From: Lujinxingia sediminis
Lineage (GTDB): Bacteria; Myxococcota_A; Bradymonadia; Bradymonadales; Bradymonadaceae
NCBI RefSeq assembly: GCF_004005565.1
Contig: NZ_SADD01000004.1
Span: 124,001-188,000, forward strand
DNA length: 64,000 bases
Direction: 5' to 3'
Below are positions 17,922 to 27,276 of the stretch, piece by piece (the stretch's first letter is position 1; every line of letters starts with the position of its first letter). The translations under genes and the position numbers were made by a program. The notes below the pieces were generated by a model that saw nothing but the letters and a program-made list of their open reading frames with translations, did no database searches and was not told the origin of the DNA.

Positions 17922-18752
17922 ATGGAACGCATCGAGAGCTACGCGAGTTTTGGCGGCCATCAGGACGTCTGGAAGCATCGCTCAGAGGTTCTGGGCTGCG
18001 AGATGAAGGTTGCCGTCTACCTTCCGCCGGCGGTGGCCGATGGCCCCTGCCCGGTGCTCTACTGGCTGAGCGGATTGACCTGCACCGAGCAGAATTTCAT
18101 CACCAAGGCCGGTGCCCAACGCTACGCGGCCGAAGAAGGCGTGATCATCGTCGCACCCGACACAAGCCCGCGCGGCGACGATGTGGCTGACGCCGAGGGT
18201 TATGATCTTGGCAAAGGCGCGGGCTTCTACGTCAACGCCACCGAGGAGCCCTGGGCGTCGCATTATCGGATGCACGATTACGTCGTGAATGAGCTGCCGG
18301 CGCTGATTGAGGCGAACTTTCCCGCGAGCTCAAAGCGCGCGATCTTCGGGCACTCCATGGGCGGGCATGGAGCGCTGGTGCTGGCTCTGCGCAACCCGGG
18401 GCGCTACGCCAGCGTCTCGGCCTTCTCACCGATCGTCGCGCCCACCCGGGTGCCCTGGGGCGAGAAGGCGCTGGGGGCGTATCTGGGAGACGAGCGGGAT
18501 GCGTGGAAAGCCTGGGATGCCACCGAGCTTGTGGCCACGGCCACCGAGCGGCTTCCCCTGCTCATCGATCAGGGCGATGCGGACCAGTTCCTGGCTGAAC
18601 AGCTGCAACCGGAGCGCCTGGTGCGTGCCTGCGAGGAGGTGGGTCACCCGATCGAGCTTCGCATGCAGGCGGGTTACGACCACTCGTACTACTTCATCGC
18701 CAGCTTCATCGGCGATCATATCCGTCATCACGCCCGTGCGCTCAAGGGTTGA
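17922..18752 (+). CDS. frmB: S-formylglutathione hydrolase
   Basis: The 276-residue esterase-D-fold protein has the nucleophile elbow GHSMGGHGALVLALRNPG near residue 145, the oxyanion region YWLSGLTCTEQNF, the acid-loop DQGDADQFL and the catalytic His in YDHSYYFIASFIGDH. It hydrolyses S-formylglutathione to formate and glutathione, completing formaldehyde detoxification. The ATG at 17922 has AAGGA upstream and begins the family-typical N-terminus. The frame is open back to 17850 through the intergenic hairpin, which is not coding. Confidence 0.96.
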   Translation: MERIESYASFGGHQDVWKHRSEVLGCEMKVAVYLPPAVADGPCPVLYWLSGLTCTEQNFITKAGAQRYAAEEGVIIVAPDTSPRGDDVADAEGYDLGKGAGFYVNATEEPWASHYRMHDYVVNELPALIEANFPASSKRAIFGHSMGGHGALVLALRNPGRYASVSAFSPIVAPTRVPWGEKALGAYLGDERDAWKAWDATELVATATERLPLLIDQGDADQFLAEQLQPERLVRACEEVGHPIELRMQAGYDHSYYFIASFIGDHIRHHARALKG

Positions 18753-18798
18753 GGCGAGCCTTTAGGCGGGATTCCTGTCGGGATGCGTGGGGGGGGTG

Positions 18799-19077
18799 TC
18801 AGGGGGGCTCGACATCCGAAGCCGGGACATCCGCCGGAGCGTTGCGCCGGCGGATGTCCGCACCGACCTTCAACGCCAGAATGAACAATCCGGCTCCGTG
18901 CATAAAAAAGTCAAAGATGTACACAGGCTCGGTGAGCTCTCCCCGAACGAGCATCCCGGTGGTCTCCACCAGGTGAGGCTCCGGATTAAAGGGAGCAAGC
19001 GCCAGCAAAAGTGCCAGGGGAATCAATAACTTATAAGAGAGCGCATCAAGCCATCGGTAGTACCAGGTTGTCTTCAT
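18799..19077 (-). CDS. Small two-helix membrane protein, conserved in RND-associated contexts
   Basis: The 92-residue protein has two hydrophobic segments: LLIPLALLLALAPF (residues ~17-30) and IFDFFMHGAGLFILALKVG (~54-72). The LAPFNPEPHLVE and VYIFDFFMHG pattern matches small proteins often labelled 'RND transporter' because they occur near efflux genes; they are not transporters themselves as far as known. I prefer the ATG at 19077 over 19092 because the conserved part begins there; neither has a strong Shine-Dalgarno. It converges with frmB. Confidence 0.68.
   Translation of the reverse strand: MKTTWYYRWLDALSYKLLIPLALLLALAPFNPEPHLVETTGMLVRGELTEPVYIFDFFMHGAGLFILALKVGADIRRRNAPADVPASDVEPP
18825..18859. 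repeat. 13-bp inverted repeat in the 3' end of the small membrane gene
   Basis: Arms 18825-18837 and 18847-18859 are perfectly complementary with a 9-nt loop. It lies within the last codons of the small membrane-protein gene and 70 nt after frmB, so it could help end transcripts arriving from frmB. No T-tract. Confidence 0.45.
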
Positions 19078-19092
19078 TGGCGTCGTTCTCAT

Positions 19093-19422
19093 GGGTCGTG
19101 CGTGAATGAAGGGGGGATAGGGTCACCTGCTCTACACCTAAGCACCCTAACATAGCGTGCGAGAGCGCTGTGAGGCCGCAGCCCCCTCACCATCGTCGTC
19201 ACTTCATCCGGGCCTCATCCCTCCTCCCGACGCGCGGGCGTCTGGCCATGGGTGTCCACACGCCCCCCCCTGCCGCCCGGGGTCAAGAGCCTCCCCTCTG
19301 CCCCGCGTGCGCGCCACGGCACGCCGAGAGCGTTGCGAGCCCCCTTTTGCCGTGACAGGATGCCCCTCCACGGCCTCGCCGCCCGACGTTAAATGGATGA
19401 TGCCACCGAGGAGCCCCCTGCG
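19093..19422. other. Divergent intergenic region
   Basis: About 340 bases between a minus-strand and a plus-strand gene. I saw no RNA gene or credible small protein; promoters for both sides are expected but not clear. Confidence 0.35.
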
Positions 19423-21051
19423 ATGCGCGCGCCCCACATGTTACCCGGTCACCTGCGACTGAAGCCCGCCGTTGGGGCACTCAGCGCGCTCTTGACCCTC
19501 TCGCTTGCCGCATCCGCGCAAGCCCAGCTCCCGGAGATTCCCCCTCTGGAGGACGATGAAGCCTCCGAGGGGCGCGTGGTGGAGCTTGCCCCCCCCCGAC
19601 TGAATCCGGTCTTCCCGGTGGATGAGCCGGAAGAACCCACGGTGAGCCTGGAAGGACATTATCGCCTGAGCGCCGACGCCTACGAGCGCCCGCTGACCGA
19701 CGGGCTGCGCGGCGGCATGTACCAGCAACTTCGGCTGGGGAGCACCATCAACCTGGGCGCGGTAGAGGCGGTCGCATCCGCCGATCTTCTCAGCGGAAGA
19801 CTTCTGGGCAACGCCTACCCCGCCCCTCCGCCGGTGGGGGATCACGGCGCGCGCCCCTTCCACAGGGTGCTCGACGGTGCCGATCAGACGCTCGCCATGC
19901 GCGAACTCTACCTGCGTTGGGATAGCCCGGTGGGTCGGGTGCAGGCCGGGCTTCAAACAAGCCAGTGGGGCCTGGGGTTGCTGGCCAACGACGGCGACAT
20001 CGAAGACGAAACGCTCTTTGGGGAGCAGGTGGGCGGCGACCGCGTCGCGCGACTGCTCTTTGCGACCTCTCCATTTCGGGGGCGCGCCTCGCGCGGCGCG
20101 CTCGATAATCTCTTTGTGGCGGTGGGTGCCGACGCGGTAATTCGCGACGAAAATGCCGATATCAACAAGGGCGACCGGGCGCTGCAGGGCATCGCGTCGG
20201 TGGTCTGGCGTCCTGCTCCCAGTGAGATCGGCGTGTACGTGGCACTCCGTGACCAGACCGACCGCGACGGCTCCGAGCTCAATGTGGCGGCTTTCGATCT
20301 GGCCGGAAAACACCAGTTTTATACCCCGAAGGGCACCTGGCGCTTTCGCATCGCCGGCGAAGCGGCGTACCTGCGCGGTGAGACGACCCGCGCTGACGGC
20401 AGCGACCCCACTTCCCCGATTCAGATCGACGCGCTGGGGGCGGCCGCCCACCTCGACGTGCTGCACCGACCGAGCGCGCTGGGCTTTAACCTTCGCTCCG
20501 GCTTTGCCTCCGGCGACGCCGACCCACGCAGCGATAACCTCCACCGCTTCCGCTTTGATCCGAACTACCGCGCCGGGCTCTTGCTCTTCGACCATCACCT
20601 GCCAGCCTACACGGCAGAAGCGGTCGCCCAAGCCGACGATCCCCTGCGCGCAGCCCAACCTCCCCGGGGCATCGACAACCTCGTTGAGACTGGCTCGGTG
20701 AGTAACGCGATCTTCGTGCAGCCCACGCTGACCTTTGCGCGCATCGCCGGGCTGGAGCTCGGCGCCGGCGCCCTTCTGGCCTGGGCGCATCGGCCCTGGC
20801 GCGACCTGGCCGCAAGTGTGGAAGCCGGCGGTTCGGTGGTCGGCTTTCGTGGCACCGAAGCCTCGGCCCGCTACCTGGGCACCGAGGCCCTCCTGGGAGC
20901 GCGCTACACGCATCTGCTCACCCCGGAGCTCGCGCTGGAGTACCGTGCCGAGGCTGCGATGTTCTGGCCTGGCAGCGTCTTTGACGACGCGCAGGGACGC
21001 CCCGACGCGCGCACCGCGCTTGTTCGCGCACATATCACCGCACTCTGGTAG
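19423..21051 (+). CDS. Secreted, predicted outer-membrane beta-barrel protein
   Basis: The 542-residue product has a signal peptide ending in ASAQA before Gln, an acidic/proline linker, then ~480 residues of alternating hydrophobic strands with aromatic girdles (GHYRLSADAYERPL, ELYLRWDSPVGRVQAGLQTSQWGLGLL, EYRAEAAMFWPG). This pattern resembles delta-proteobacterial outer-membrane proteins of the TIGR04551/alginate-export style, though I cannot assign a family. The chosen ATG has GAGGAG 9 nt upstream; the open frame begins at 19393. It is followed after 5 bases by the glycosyltransferase gene, so the two are probably co-transcribed. Confidence 0.72.
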   Translation: MRAPHMLPGHLRLKPAVGALSALLTLSLAASAQAQLPEIPPLEDDEASEGRVVELAPPRLNPVFPVDEPEEPTVSLEGHYRLSADAYERPLTDGLRGGMYQQLRLGSTINLGAVEAVASADLLSGRLLGNAYPAPPPVGDHGARPFHRVLDGADQTLAMRELYLRWDSPVGRVQAGLQTSQWGLGLLANDGDIEDETLFGEQVGGDRVARLLFATSPFRGRASRGALDNLFVAVGADAVIRDENADINKGDRALQGIASVVWRPAPSEIGVYVALRDQTDRDGSELNVAAFDLAGKHQFYTPKGTWRFRIAGEAAYLRGETTRADGSDPTSPIQIDALGAAAHLDVLHRPSALGFNLRSGFASGDADPRSDNLHRFRFDPNYRAGLLLFDHHLPAYTAEAVAQADDPLRAAQPPRGIDNLVETGSVSNAIFVQPTLTFARIAGLELGAGALLAWAHRPWRDLAASVEAGGSVVGFRGTEASARYLGTEALLGARYTHLLTPELALEYRAEAAMFWPGSVFDDAQGRPDARTALVRAHITALW

Positions 21052-21056
21052 GCGCT

Positions 21057-22868
21057 GTGACCCCATCAGACTCCCCAACCTCTTCGCCGGGCTACAGCCC
21101 CACCGACCGCCTCGACTGGCTGATCGCACTTTTGATCTTCGCCGGGTCGGTCGCCCTGCTCCTTGCGACCCCGCAGATGGGCTTTACCCGTGATGAAGGC
21201 TTCTACTTCCACGCGGCCTCCCAGTACATCGGCTGGTTCGAGGATCTCTGGAAGAACTTCCACACCGGTGAGCTTGCCATCAGCTTTACCCAGGCCAACA
21301 TCGACCGGCACTGGAGCTACAACCCGGAACATCCGGTGTTGATGAAGGCGGCCTTCGCGCTCTCCCATAAGATCTTTTACGAGCTTCTGGGGTGGATGGG
21401 CCCCTCCACCGCGCTGCGCTTTCCGACGATGCTCACCGCCGGCTGGCTCTTAAGCGGGGTCTACCTCTTTGGCCGTCAGCTCGGCGGCAGGCTTGCGGGG
21501 CTGGTGGGTGTGGGGGCGCTCTTTTTGCAGCCGCGCTTTTTCTTTCACGCCCACCTGGCCTGCTTCGATGTGGCCGTGGCCGCGATGAACTTCTGGGTGG
21601 TCTACGCCTACTGGCGAAGCCTGCAATCACGCGGCTGGGCGGTGACCACCGGGCTTTTGTTCGGCCTGGCACTCTCCACCAAGCTCAACGCCTTCTTCTT
21701 GCCCATCACGCTCGTGATGCACTGGCTGCTCTCCCGCGCCGGTGAGTTTCGCCTGGTGGGCAGCTGGCGCAACGGGGGGCTGCGCATCCCGAAGATTCCT
21801 GCGGCCTTCTGGGCGATGCTCACCCTGGGGCCGATCCTCTTTTACGCGCTCTGGCCGCGCCACTGGTTCGATACCTTTGCGCGCATCCGCTGGTACATGA
21901 ACTTCCATCTCAAGCATGAGCATTATTTCGTCTACTACTTCGGCGAAAACCTGCAGAACCCGCCCTTTCCGGCGAGCTACCCCTGGGTGATGACGCTGGT
22001 GACGGTGCCGGCAACGATCCTTGTGGCCTTTGCGCTGGGGTGTTTTGTCTGGATGCGCCACTACGGCGGTCGAGCCACGCTTGATGCCTGGAAGGCAGCG
22101 CTCAAAGCGCGTCGGCTGCCCTCCTCGGTCGATCCACGTGGAACCGGGCTGCTCTTTATCATTCACATGATCTTTCCCATCGCCCTGATCGCCCGGGCCG
22201 AGACGCCGATCTTCGGAGGGACCAAACACTGGATGCCGGCGATGCCCTTTCTGGCGATCATCGCCGGTGTGGCGGTGGCGTTTCTGACGACGCAGCTGAC
22301 CACCATGCTCAGCGCGCGCAACGTCTCCGGGCAGGGTTCCTCCAGCCTCAGTGCTCCGTCACGGGGAGCGACAAGCCCCTTTATTTACGCGGCGTTCGGC
22401 CTTCTACTCGGCGGAGCAACGCTCGCTCCCGCGGCGCTGGCCACCCACACCAACCACCCCTTTGGCACCTCCTACTACAATGAGCTCATCGGCGGGCACC
22501 GCGGGGCGGCCGACGCGAAGATGTTCCGCCAGTTCTGGGGCTACGCCTCGCGCCAGGGGCTACCCTGGCTCAATGACCATGCCGAGGAGGGCGGCCGGGT
22601 CTGGATTCATAACGTCGTGAACACAGCCTGGCGCATGTACCAGGCAGAAGATCTGGCCCGCGACGATCTCCGAGCGTTCCGCATGCAAGGCAGCGACTAT
22701 GCGCTCTACCACCAGCAAAAAGCGTTCGTGTATCTGCTCCTCCCCCTCTGGGAGGAGTACGGCACACTGGCCCCGCGTCATGTGGTGGAGCTTGAGGGCG
22801 TGCCGCTGATCAGCGTGTATGAGCGTGTCCATCCCGACACCCTGAAGTTTCCCGAGGTGCGTCGCTAG
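21057..22868 (+). CDS. Membrane glycosyltransferase, GT39/PMT-like
   Basis: The 603-residue integral membrane protein begins with a transmembrane segment followed by GFTRDEGFYFHAASQYIGWFEDL, in which the acidic DE pair of the first periplasmic loop is the GT-C catalytic signature. About ten hydrophobic segments follow, with a long soluble C-terminal part. Such proteins transfer a sugar from a lipid-linked donor to protein or lipid acceptors at the periplasmic face. The acceptor is unknown. The start is a GTG at 21057, five bases after the upstream stop. Confidence 0.8.
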   Translation: MTPSDSPTSSPGYSPTDRLDWLIALLIFAGSVALLLATPQMGFTRDEGFYFHAASQYIGWFEDLWKNFHTGELAISFTQANIDRHWSYNPEHPVLMKAAFALSHKIFYELLGWMGPSTALRFPTMLTAGWLLSGVYLFGRQLGGRLAGLVGVGALFLQPRFFFHAHLACFDVAVAAMNFWVVYAYWRSLQSRGWAVTTGLLFGLALSTKLNAFFLPITLVMHWLLSRAGEFRLVGSWRNGGLRIPKIPAAFWAMLTLGPILFYALWPRHWFDTFARIRWYMNFHLKHEHYFVYYFGENLQNPPFPASYPWVMTLVTVPATILVAFALGCFVWMRHYGGRATLDAWKAALKARRLPSSVDPRGTGLLFIIHMIFPIALIARAETPIFGGTKHWMPAMPFLAIIAGVAVAFLTTQLTTMLSARNVSGQGSSSLSAPSRGATSPFIYAAFGLLLGGATLAPAALATHTNHPFGTSYYNELIGGHRGAADAKMFRQFWGYASRQGLPWLNDHAEEGGRVWIHNVVNTAWRMYQAEDLARDDLRAFRMQGSDYALYHQQKAFVYLLLPLWEEYGTLAPRHVVELEGVPLISVYERVHPDTLKFPEVRR

Positions 22869-22947
22869 TCAGCCTGTGCCGCTTCGACGTATCGTCATGA
22901 TCTGCCTGCCGGATTCAGCCTTAAACCTACTGTTTTATGGAGTTTGA

Positions 22948-23547
22948 ATGAGCGCCCTTGCCGACATCCTCGAGCTTGCCCGGGCCCCGACCCTCGACAC
23001 CGACGCGCTGGCTGCCGCCCTCGACGCAGCCGACGCCACCACACGTCTAGCCTTTGTGCGCGCGCTCACCCCGAAGATGCAGCGCCGCCTCTTTGACGCG
23101 GCCACCCGTCCGGTCACGACCTTTGATATCGTCCCCGAAGACACCGCCCCACTTCAGGAAGTGATCTGCGAGGGGCGCAACACCCTGCCGGCCTTTCGCC
23201 TCTTTCAAAAACGCTTCTGCACGCCATCGCCCGAACACCGGCCGGACAAGCGCCGGATGCTCTGGGGCTACAACCACCAGACCCTCTCGGGGATTACCGG
23301 CCCGGGCTACTTCGTTGCCTACGATGATAGCGACTCCGGCGAACTGGTGATCGATTATCGCGAGCTTCCGCCGGAGCACCCGGCCCAGTGGCCGCAGATC
23401 CTGGACAACCGCGCTCGCCTGGGGCGATTTGTGTATGCCGGCATGGTCGACCGGCTGCGCGGCCTCTCCGACCATGTGACGATCGGGCGCGCCTACAAGG
23501 CCAAACCCATGAACGCCTGGTTTGCCCTGGTGCGCATCGACCCCTGA
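22948..23547 (+). CDS. Conserved hypothetical protein
   Basis: The 199-residue soluble protein has an Ala/Leu-rich helical N-terminus, a middle part QEVICEGRNTLPAFRLFQKRF and a well-structured C-terminal segment (GPGYFVAYDDSDSGELVIDYRELP, then VDRLRGLSDHVTIGRAYK). No signal peptide, membrane segment or catalytic motif is evident, and I do not recognise the family. It is closely followed by uvrC and may share its transcript. Codon use matches neighbours, so it is a real gene. Confidence 0.75.
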   Translation: MSALADILELARAPTLDTDALAAALDAADATTRLAFVRALTPKMQRRLFDAATRPVTTFDIVPEDTAPLQEVICEGRNTLPAFRLFQKRFCTPSPEHRPDKRRMLWGYNHQTLSGITGPGYFVAYDDSDSGELVIDYRELPPEHPAQWPQILDNRARLGRFVYAGMVDRLRGLSDHVTIGRAYKAKPMNAWFALVRIDP

Positions 23548-23583
23548 GACTTCTGAGCTTCCCCCACCCCGGCGCTCTTCCCT

Positions 23584-25482
23584 ATGGCAGCATCCGACGA
23601 GCCCTACGATATCCAGGCGCGCCTCTCCACCATCCCGCATAAGCCGGGGTGTTACCTGATGCGCGACCGCCGCGGTCGCATCATCTACATCGGCAAGGCC
23701 AAAGACCTCAAAAACCGCGTCCGCAACTACTTTCAGTTGCACGGCGATCCGCGCCCCTTTGTGCGTCGGCTGCCGCAGATCCTGGGGGATATCGAGACGA
23801 TCATCACCGCCTCCGAGAAAGAGGCGCTGATCCTCGAAAACACCCTGATCAAGGCACATAAGCCGCGCTACAACGTGCAGCTCAAAGACGACAAATCCTT
23901 TCTGTCGCTGCGCGTTGATAAGCATCAGAAGTGGCCTCGCGTCGAGGTGATCCGCAGCAAAGGAAGCTCCAAAACAAAGCCCGGACAGCGCACCTTCGGG
24001 CCCTATTCCTCGGCCTACGCGATCCGCCAGACGCTCCAGGTGCTCAACAAGCATTTTATGCTGCGCACCTGCCCCGATCACGTGCTCAACAACCGCTCGC
24101 GCCCCTGTTTGCAGTATCAGATCAAACGCTGCCCGGGCCCCTGCGTGCTGCCGGTGGATAAGGAGCGCTACCAGCAGGACGTCAACCAGGCGGTGATGTT
24201 TCTGGAGGGGCGCGGTGATGAGCTCGTCGAGCGACTGCGCGAGAAGATGGAGCACGCCAGCGAAGAGCTTGAGTTTGAGCTGGCCGCGCGCTACCGCGAC
24301 CAGATTCAGGCCCTCGAAAAAGTACTGGAGCGCCAGGTGGCCGTGGGCCATCGCGAGGTCGACCAGGACGCCTTTGGCTTCTACCGCGAAGGCGACCGGC
24401 TGACCTTTCAGGTGCTCTTTATCCGCCGCGGGCGCCTGGAAGGGGCGCAGTCCTTCTCGTACACCGATCAGGAGTTCCCCGATGAGGAGCTCTTCTCGAG
24501 CTTCTTGAACCTCTATTATAACGCCGGCAACCACGTGCCCAACGAGGTGCTTTTGCCACTGACGCTGGAGGAAGAGGAGGTTGAGGCCTTTGAGGAGCTC
24601 TTCAGCGAGCTGGCCGGCCACCGTGTCTACGTGTTGAGCCCGCAGCGCGGTGCCAAGCGGGCGCTGATCGCCACCGCCCAGACCAACGCTCGCCATAGCT
24701 TTGAGGAAGAGCACGCCCGAGAGGAGCGCGCCCGCGACCTCCTCGAAAAATTGCAGGGACGGCTGAAGCTGAAAAACCTCCCGCGACGCATCGAATGCTA
24801 CGACATCAGCAACCTGCAGGGTGCCCAGGTGGTCGGCTCGCTGGTGGCCTTTATCGACGGGGAGCCCGCCAAATCCGAATACCGCCACTACAAAATGCGC
24901 CTGGTGCACGGGCAGGACGACTTTGCATCGATGCACGAGATGCTCACGCGCCGCTTAGGTAAGGTCGCCAGGGGCGACGACGATCCGCCCGACCTGATTG
25001 TGGTCGACGGCGGCAAAGGCCAACTCGGCCAGGCCATGGCCGTCATTGAAGATCTGGGGCTGCACCACATCGATGTGGTCTCCCTGGCCAAGAGCCGCGT
25101 CGATGAGGTGGGCTTTGACGATCCGGAGGTCACCCGCAGCCCGGAGCGCGTCTTTTTGCCCGGGCGTAAAAACCCGGTGGTCCTGCGCCAGAACTCCGCC
25201 GAGCTCTACCTCTTGCAGCGGGTGCGCGACGAGGCCCACGACTTCGCCATTGGCTTTCATAAACAACTTCGGCGTAAGGCCAGCCTGCGCTCCAGTCTGG
25301 ATGATATCCCGGGCATCGGGCCCAAGACCAAGCGCGCGCTGCTTCGCCATTTTGGAAGTCTGGTCAAGATCAAGGCCGCGACCCTGGAGGATCTTCAGGG
25401 CGTGGAAGGCGTGGGCCCCTCGACCGCCGAGGCCATCCGTGGCTTTTTTCATCCGCCCGGCGCAGATCCACCGGCCGGCTAA
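23584..25482 (+). CDS. uvrC: UvrABC system protein C
   Basis: The 632-residue excinuclease subunit has the GIY-YIG nuclease at the N-terminus (PGCYLMRDRRGRIIYIGKAKDLKNRVRNYF), a cysteine group CLQYQIKRCPGPC near residue 180, the UVR motif region with ELEFELAARYRDQIQALE, the RNase H-like C-terminal nuclease (RIECYDISNLQGAQVVGSLV and LIVVDGGKGQL) and a final pair of helix-hairpin-helix motifs (DDIPGIGPKTKRALLRHFGS and VEGVGPSTAEAI). It makes both incisions in nucleotide excision repair. The length is normal. The ATG is 36 bases after the hypothetical gene. Confidence 0.97.
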   Translation: MAASDEPYDIQARLSTIPHKPGCYLMRDRRGRIIYIGKAKDLKNRVRNYFQLHGDPRPFVRRLPQILGDIETIITASEKEALILENTLIKAHKPRYNVQLKDDKSFLSLRVDKHQKWPRVEVIRSKGSSKTKPGQRTFGPYSSAYAIRQTLQVLNKHFMLRTCPDHVLNNRSRPCLQYQIKRCPGPCVLPVDKERYQQDVNQAVMFLEGRGDELVERLREKMEHASEELEFELAARYRDQIQALEKVLERQVAVGHREVDQDAFGFYREGDRLTFQVLFIRRGRLEGAQSFSYTDQEFPDEELFSSFLNLYYNAGNHVPNEVLLPLTLEEEEVEAFEELFSELAGHRVYVLSPQRGAKRALIATAQTNARHSFEEEHAREERARDLLEKLQGRLKLKNLPRRIECYDISNLQGAQVVGSLVAFIDGEPAKSEYRHYKMRLVHGQDDFASMHEMLTRRLGKVARGDDDPPDLIVVDGGKGQLGQAMAVIEDLGLHHIDVVSLAKSRVDEVGFDDPEVTRSPERVFLPGRKNPVVLRQNSAELYLLQRVRDEAHDFAIGFHKQLRRKASLRSSLDDIPGIGPKTKRALLRHFGSLVKIKAATLEDLQGVEGVGPSTAEAIRGFFHPPGADPPAG

Positions 25483-25567
25483 AGCGCGCAGAATCACCGC
25501 AAGCCCCCGGCCCCCTGCCCCCCGCTCTTGGAAGGGGTGACCCGGGCCCTACCTTTCAAGGGCATGG

Positions 25568-25612
25568 CGTTCGGGGGGAGACCCGACGACACTGGCCGCC
25601 TCCCCCCGAACG
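25568..25612. repeat. 13-bp inverted repeat downstream of uvrC
   Basis: Arms 25568-25580 and 25600-25612 are perfect complements separated by 19 bases. It lies between uvrC and the parvulin gene. There is no T-tract; it could be a weak terminator or a protein-binding site. Confidence 0.5.
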
Positions 25613-25743
25613 TGCGTCCGCTCCCACCTTATGCTACACAGCCCATTCAATGCTGCTCGCCACGGATGCGTCATTGCCCGGCGCGCCTTTTTTTCCAACG
25701 CTTCGCTCGCTCCGATGTTGCGGAGCTCGTCATGGAGATTGCT

Positions 25744-26832
25744 ATGTTTTTGAAAAAGACTGCGCTGACGTCCATCCTGGCGCTGCTGCTGGCGGCCTGC
25801 TCCTCCAGCGCGTCTGTGCCGGATGAGGCCCCCACCAGCGACGCGCCGCAGTACCGCTCGGCCAGCCTCGACGGCGAGGAAGGCGCTTCCCCCGCCTCCG
25901 AGCCCCAGGCCGAGAGCGCGGGCACAATCGCGGCGGTCGGTCCGGTGGCCAGCGTCAACGGGGAAGAGATCAGCGCCGAGGAGTTCAACACCCAGATCGC
26001 CATGCTCCAGTCCCAGGCCCAACTCCCCCCGGAGTTGCTCCAGCAGATGTCATCGCAGATCATCGAGAACCTCATTGACCAACGTCTGGTCAATCAGGCC
26101 ATCGAAGAATCCGGTGTGGAGCCCAGCGCCGAAGAGATCGACGCCCGCCTCCAGGAGTACCGCGAGGAGTTTGAGACCAGCGCCCTGGAGATGTACGGCG
26201 AAGAGATCAACTTCGATGATTACATCGCCCAGGCCGGTATCAGCCCCGAAGAGATCCGCGAGTCGGTCTACCAGGCTGTCGCCATCGAGAAGATCCTCAA
26301 AGCCGATGGCCTTCAGCTCCCGGGCGAAGACGAAGCACAGACCTTCTACAACGAGAACCCCGAGGCGTTCACGCGCGGCGAAGAGGTACGCGCGCGCCAC
26401 ATCCTGGTACGCGTCGACTCGGAAGCCCCCGAAGACTGGGAGGCCGCTCGCCAGGAGGCCCAGGAGCTGCACGCCCGCGTCACCGGTGGTGACGACTTCG
26501 CCGAAGTTGCCCGCGAAAGCTCCGACGATGGCTCGGCGCAGGCCGGCGGTGACCTGGGCTCCTTCGGCCGCGGCCGCATGGTCCCTGAGTTCGAAGAGGC
26601 CGCATTCTCGCTGCAGGTCGATGAGATCTCCGAGCCGGTTCGCTCCGACTTCGGCTGGCACATCATTCAGGTCACCGAGCGCAACGACGAAGAGGTCATG
26701 AGCTTTGACTCGGTCAAAGAGCAGCTGACCCGCGAGCTTCGCAACCAGGCTCTGCAGGAGTCGCTGGGCACCTACGTCGCCCAGCTTCGTGAAGAAGCCG
26801 AGATCGAAACCTACCCCGAAAATATTCAATAA
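25744..26832 (+). CDS. Parvulin-type peptidyl-prolyl isomerase lipoprotein (SurA/PrsA-like)
   Basis: The 362-residue protein has a lipoprotein signal with lipobox LAAC near residue 20, an Ala/Ser/Pro-rich linker, a SurA-N-like helical chaperone region ([13 protein letters not shown] and [20 protein letters not shown]) and a parvulin domain ([67 protein letters not shown]). It probably folds secreted or outer-membrane proteins from the periplasmic face. GGAG precedes the ATG at 25744; another in-frame ATG sits at 25732. A strong terminator follows. Confidence 0.92.
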   Translation: MFLKKTALTSILALLLAACSSSASVPDEAPTSDAPQYRSASLDGEEGASPASEPQAESAGTIAAVGPVASVNGEEISAEEFNTQIAMLQSQAQLPPELLQQMSSQIIENLIDQRLVNQAIEESGVEPSAEEIDARLQEYREEFETSALEMYGEEINFDDYIAQAGISPEEIRESVYQAVAIEKILKADGLQLPGEDEAQTFYNENPEAFTRGEEVRARHILVRVDSEAPEDWEAARQEAQELHARVTGGDDFAEVARESSDDGSAQAGGDLGSFGRGRMVPEFEEAAFSLQVDEISEPVRSDFGWHIIQVTERNDEEVMSFDSVKEQLTRELRNQALQESLGTYVAQLREEAEIETYPENIQ

Positions 26833-26882
26833 TATCAAACACTTAAGCAAATAAACACACACACTTCCTGTGTAAAAAACGC

Positions 26883-26917
26883 GGCGCCCTTCTCACGGAG
26901 GGGCGCCCTTTTTTATT
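26883..26917 (+). terminator. Rho-independent terminator after the parvulin gene
   Basis: A 7-bp GC stem (26883-26889 and 26901-26907) is followed by CTTTTTTATT, about 50 nt after the stop codon. Confidence 0.85.
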
Positions 26918-27276
26918 CAGGCCCCTTCGGCGCGCGCCGCGTACATCACCACGACACAAACCTGAGCTACGACGCCATCGCCTGACCGAACGTTGCCCGC
27001 CGCTCCGCCTCCTTGTATCGAAAGATCGAGACGCAGGATGTTTACGGTCTGCATCCATCACGCGCGATAAACGCCATCCCCTTCGACGCGCCCATCGGCA
27101 CGCCAAAGCCGCTCGCTAACCTGCCGGCGGGAGCCGCAGATGGCCGGGGAATTCCCCCACCGTACAGCTTAAAAGCATGAGCACGGCTTGACACCCGGGT
27201 GGCCAGGACTTACCCCTTCGGCGTCTATTTTTGGCCCGCCCCCTTCCCCACTTGCTGCTGTATCAGGAGCGAATTT
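26918..27276. other. Intergenic region before mdh
   Basis: About 360 bases without a credible gene. A consensus TTGACA at 27188-27193 could be the -35 box for mdh, but the sequence 17 bp further on (TACCCC) is a poor -10. No RNA gene recognised. Confidence 0.35.

Noticed and set aside
19441-21129. 562-codon minus-strand frame opposite the barrel protein
   Set aside because: The plus strand has a signal peptide and barrel pattern; the minus frame has neither a ribosome site nor known motifs.
23047-24936. 629-codon minus-strand frame opposite uvrC
   Set aside because: uvrC is unambiguous and the antisense frame has the His/Gln-rich shadow composition.
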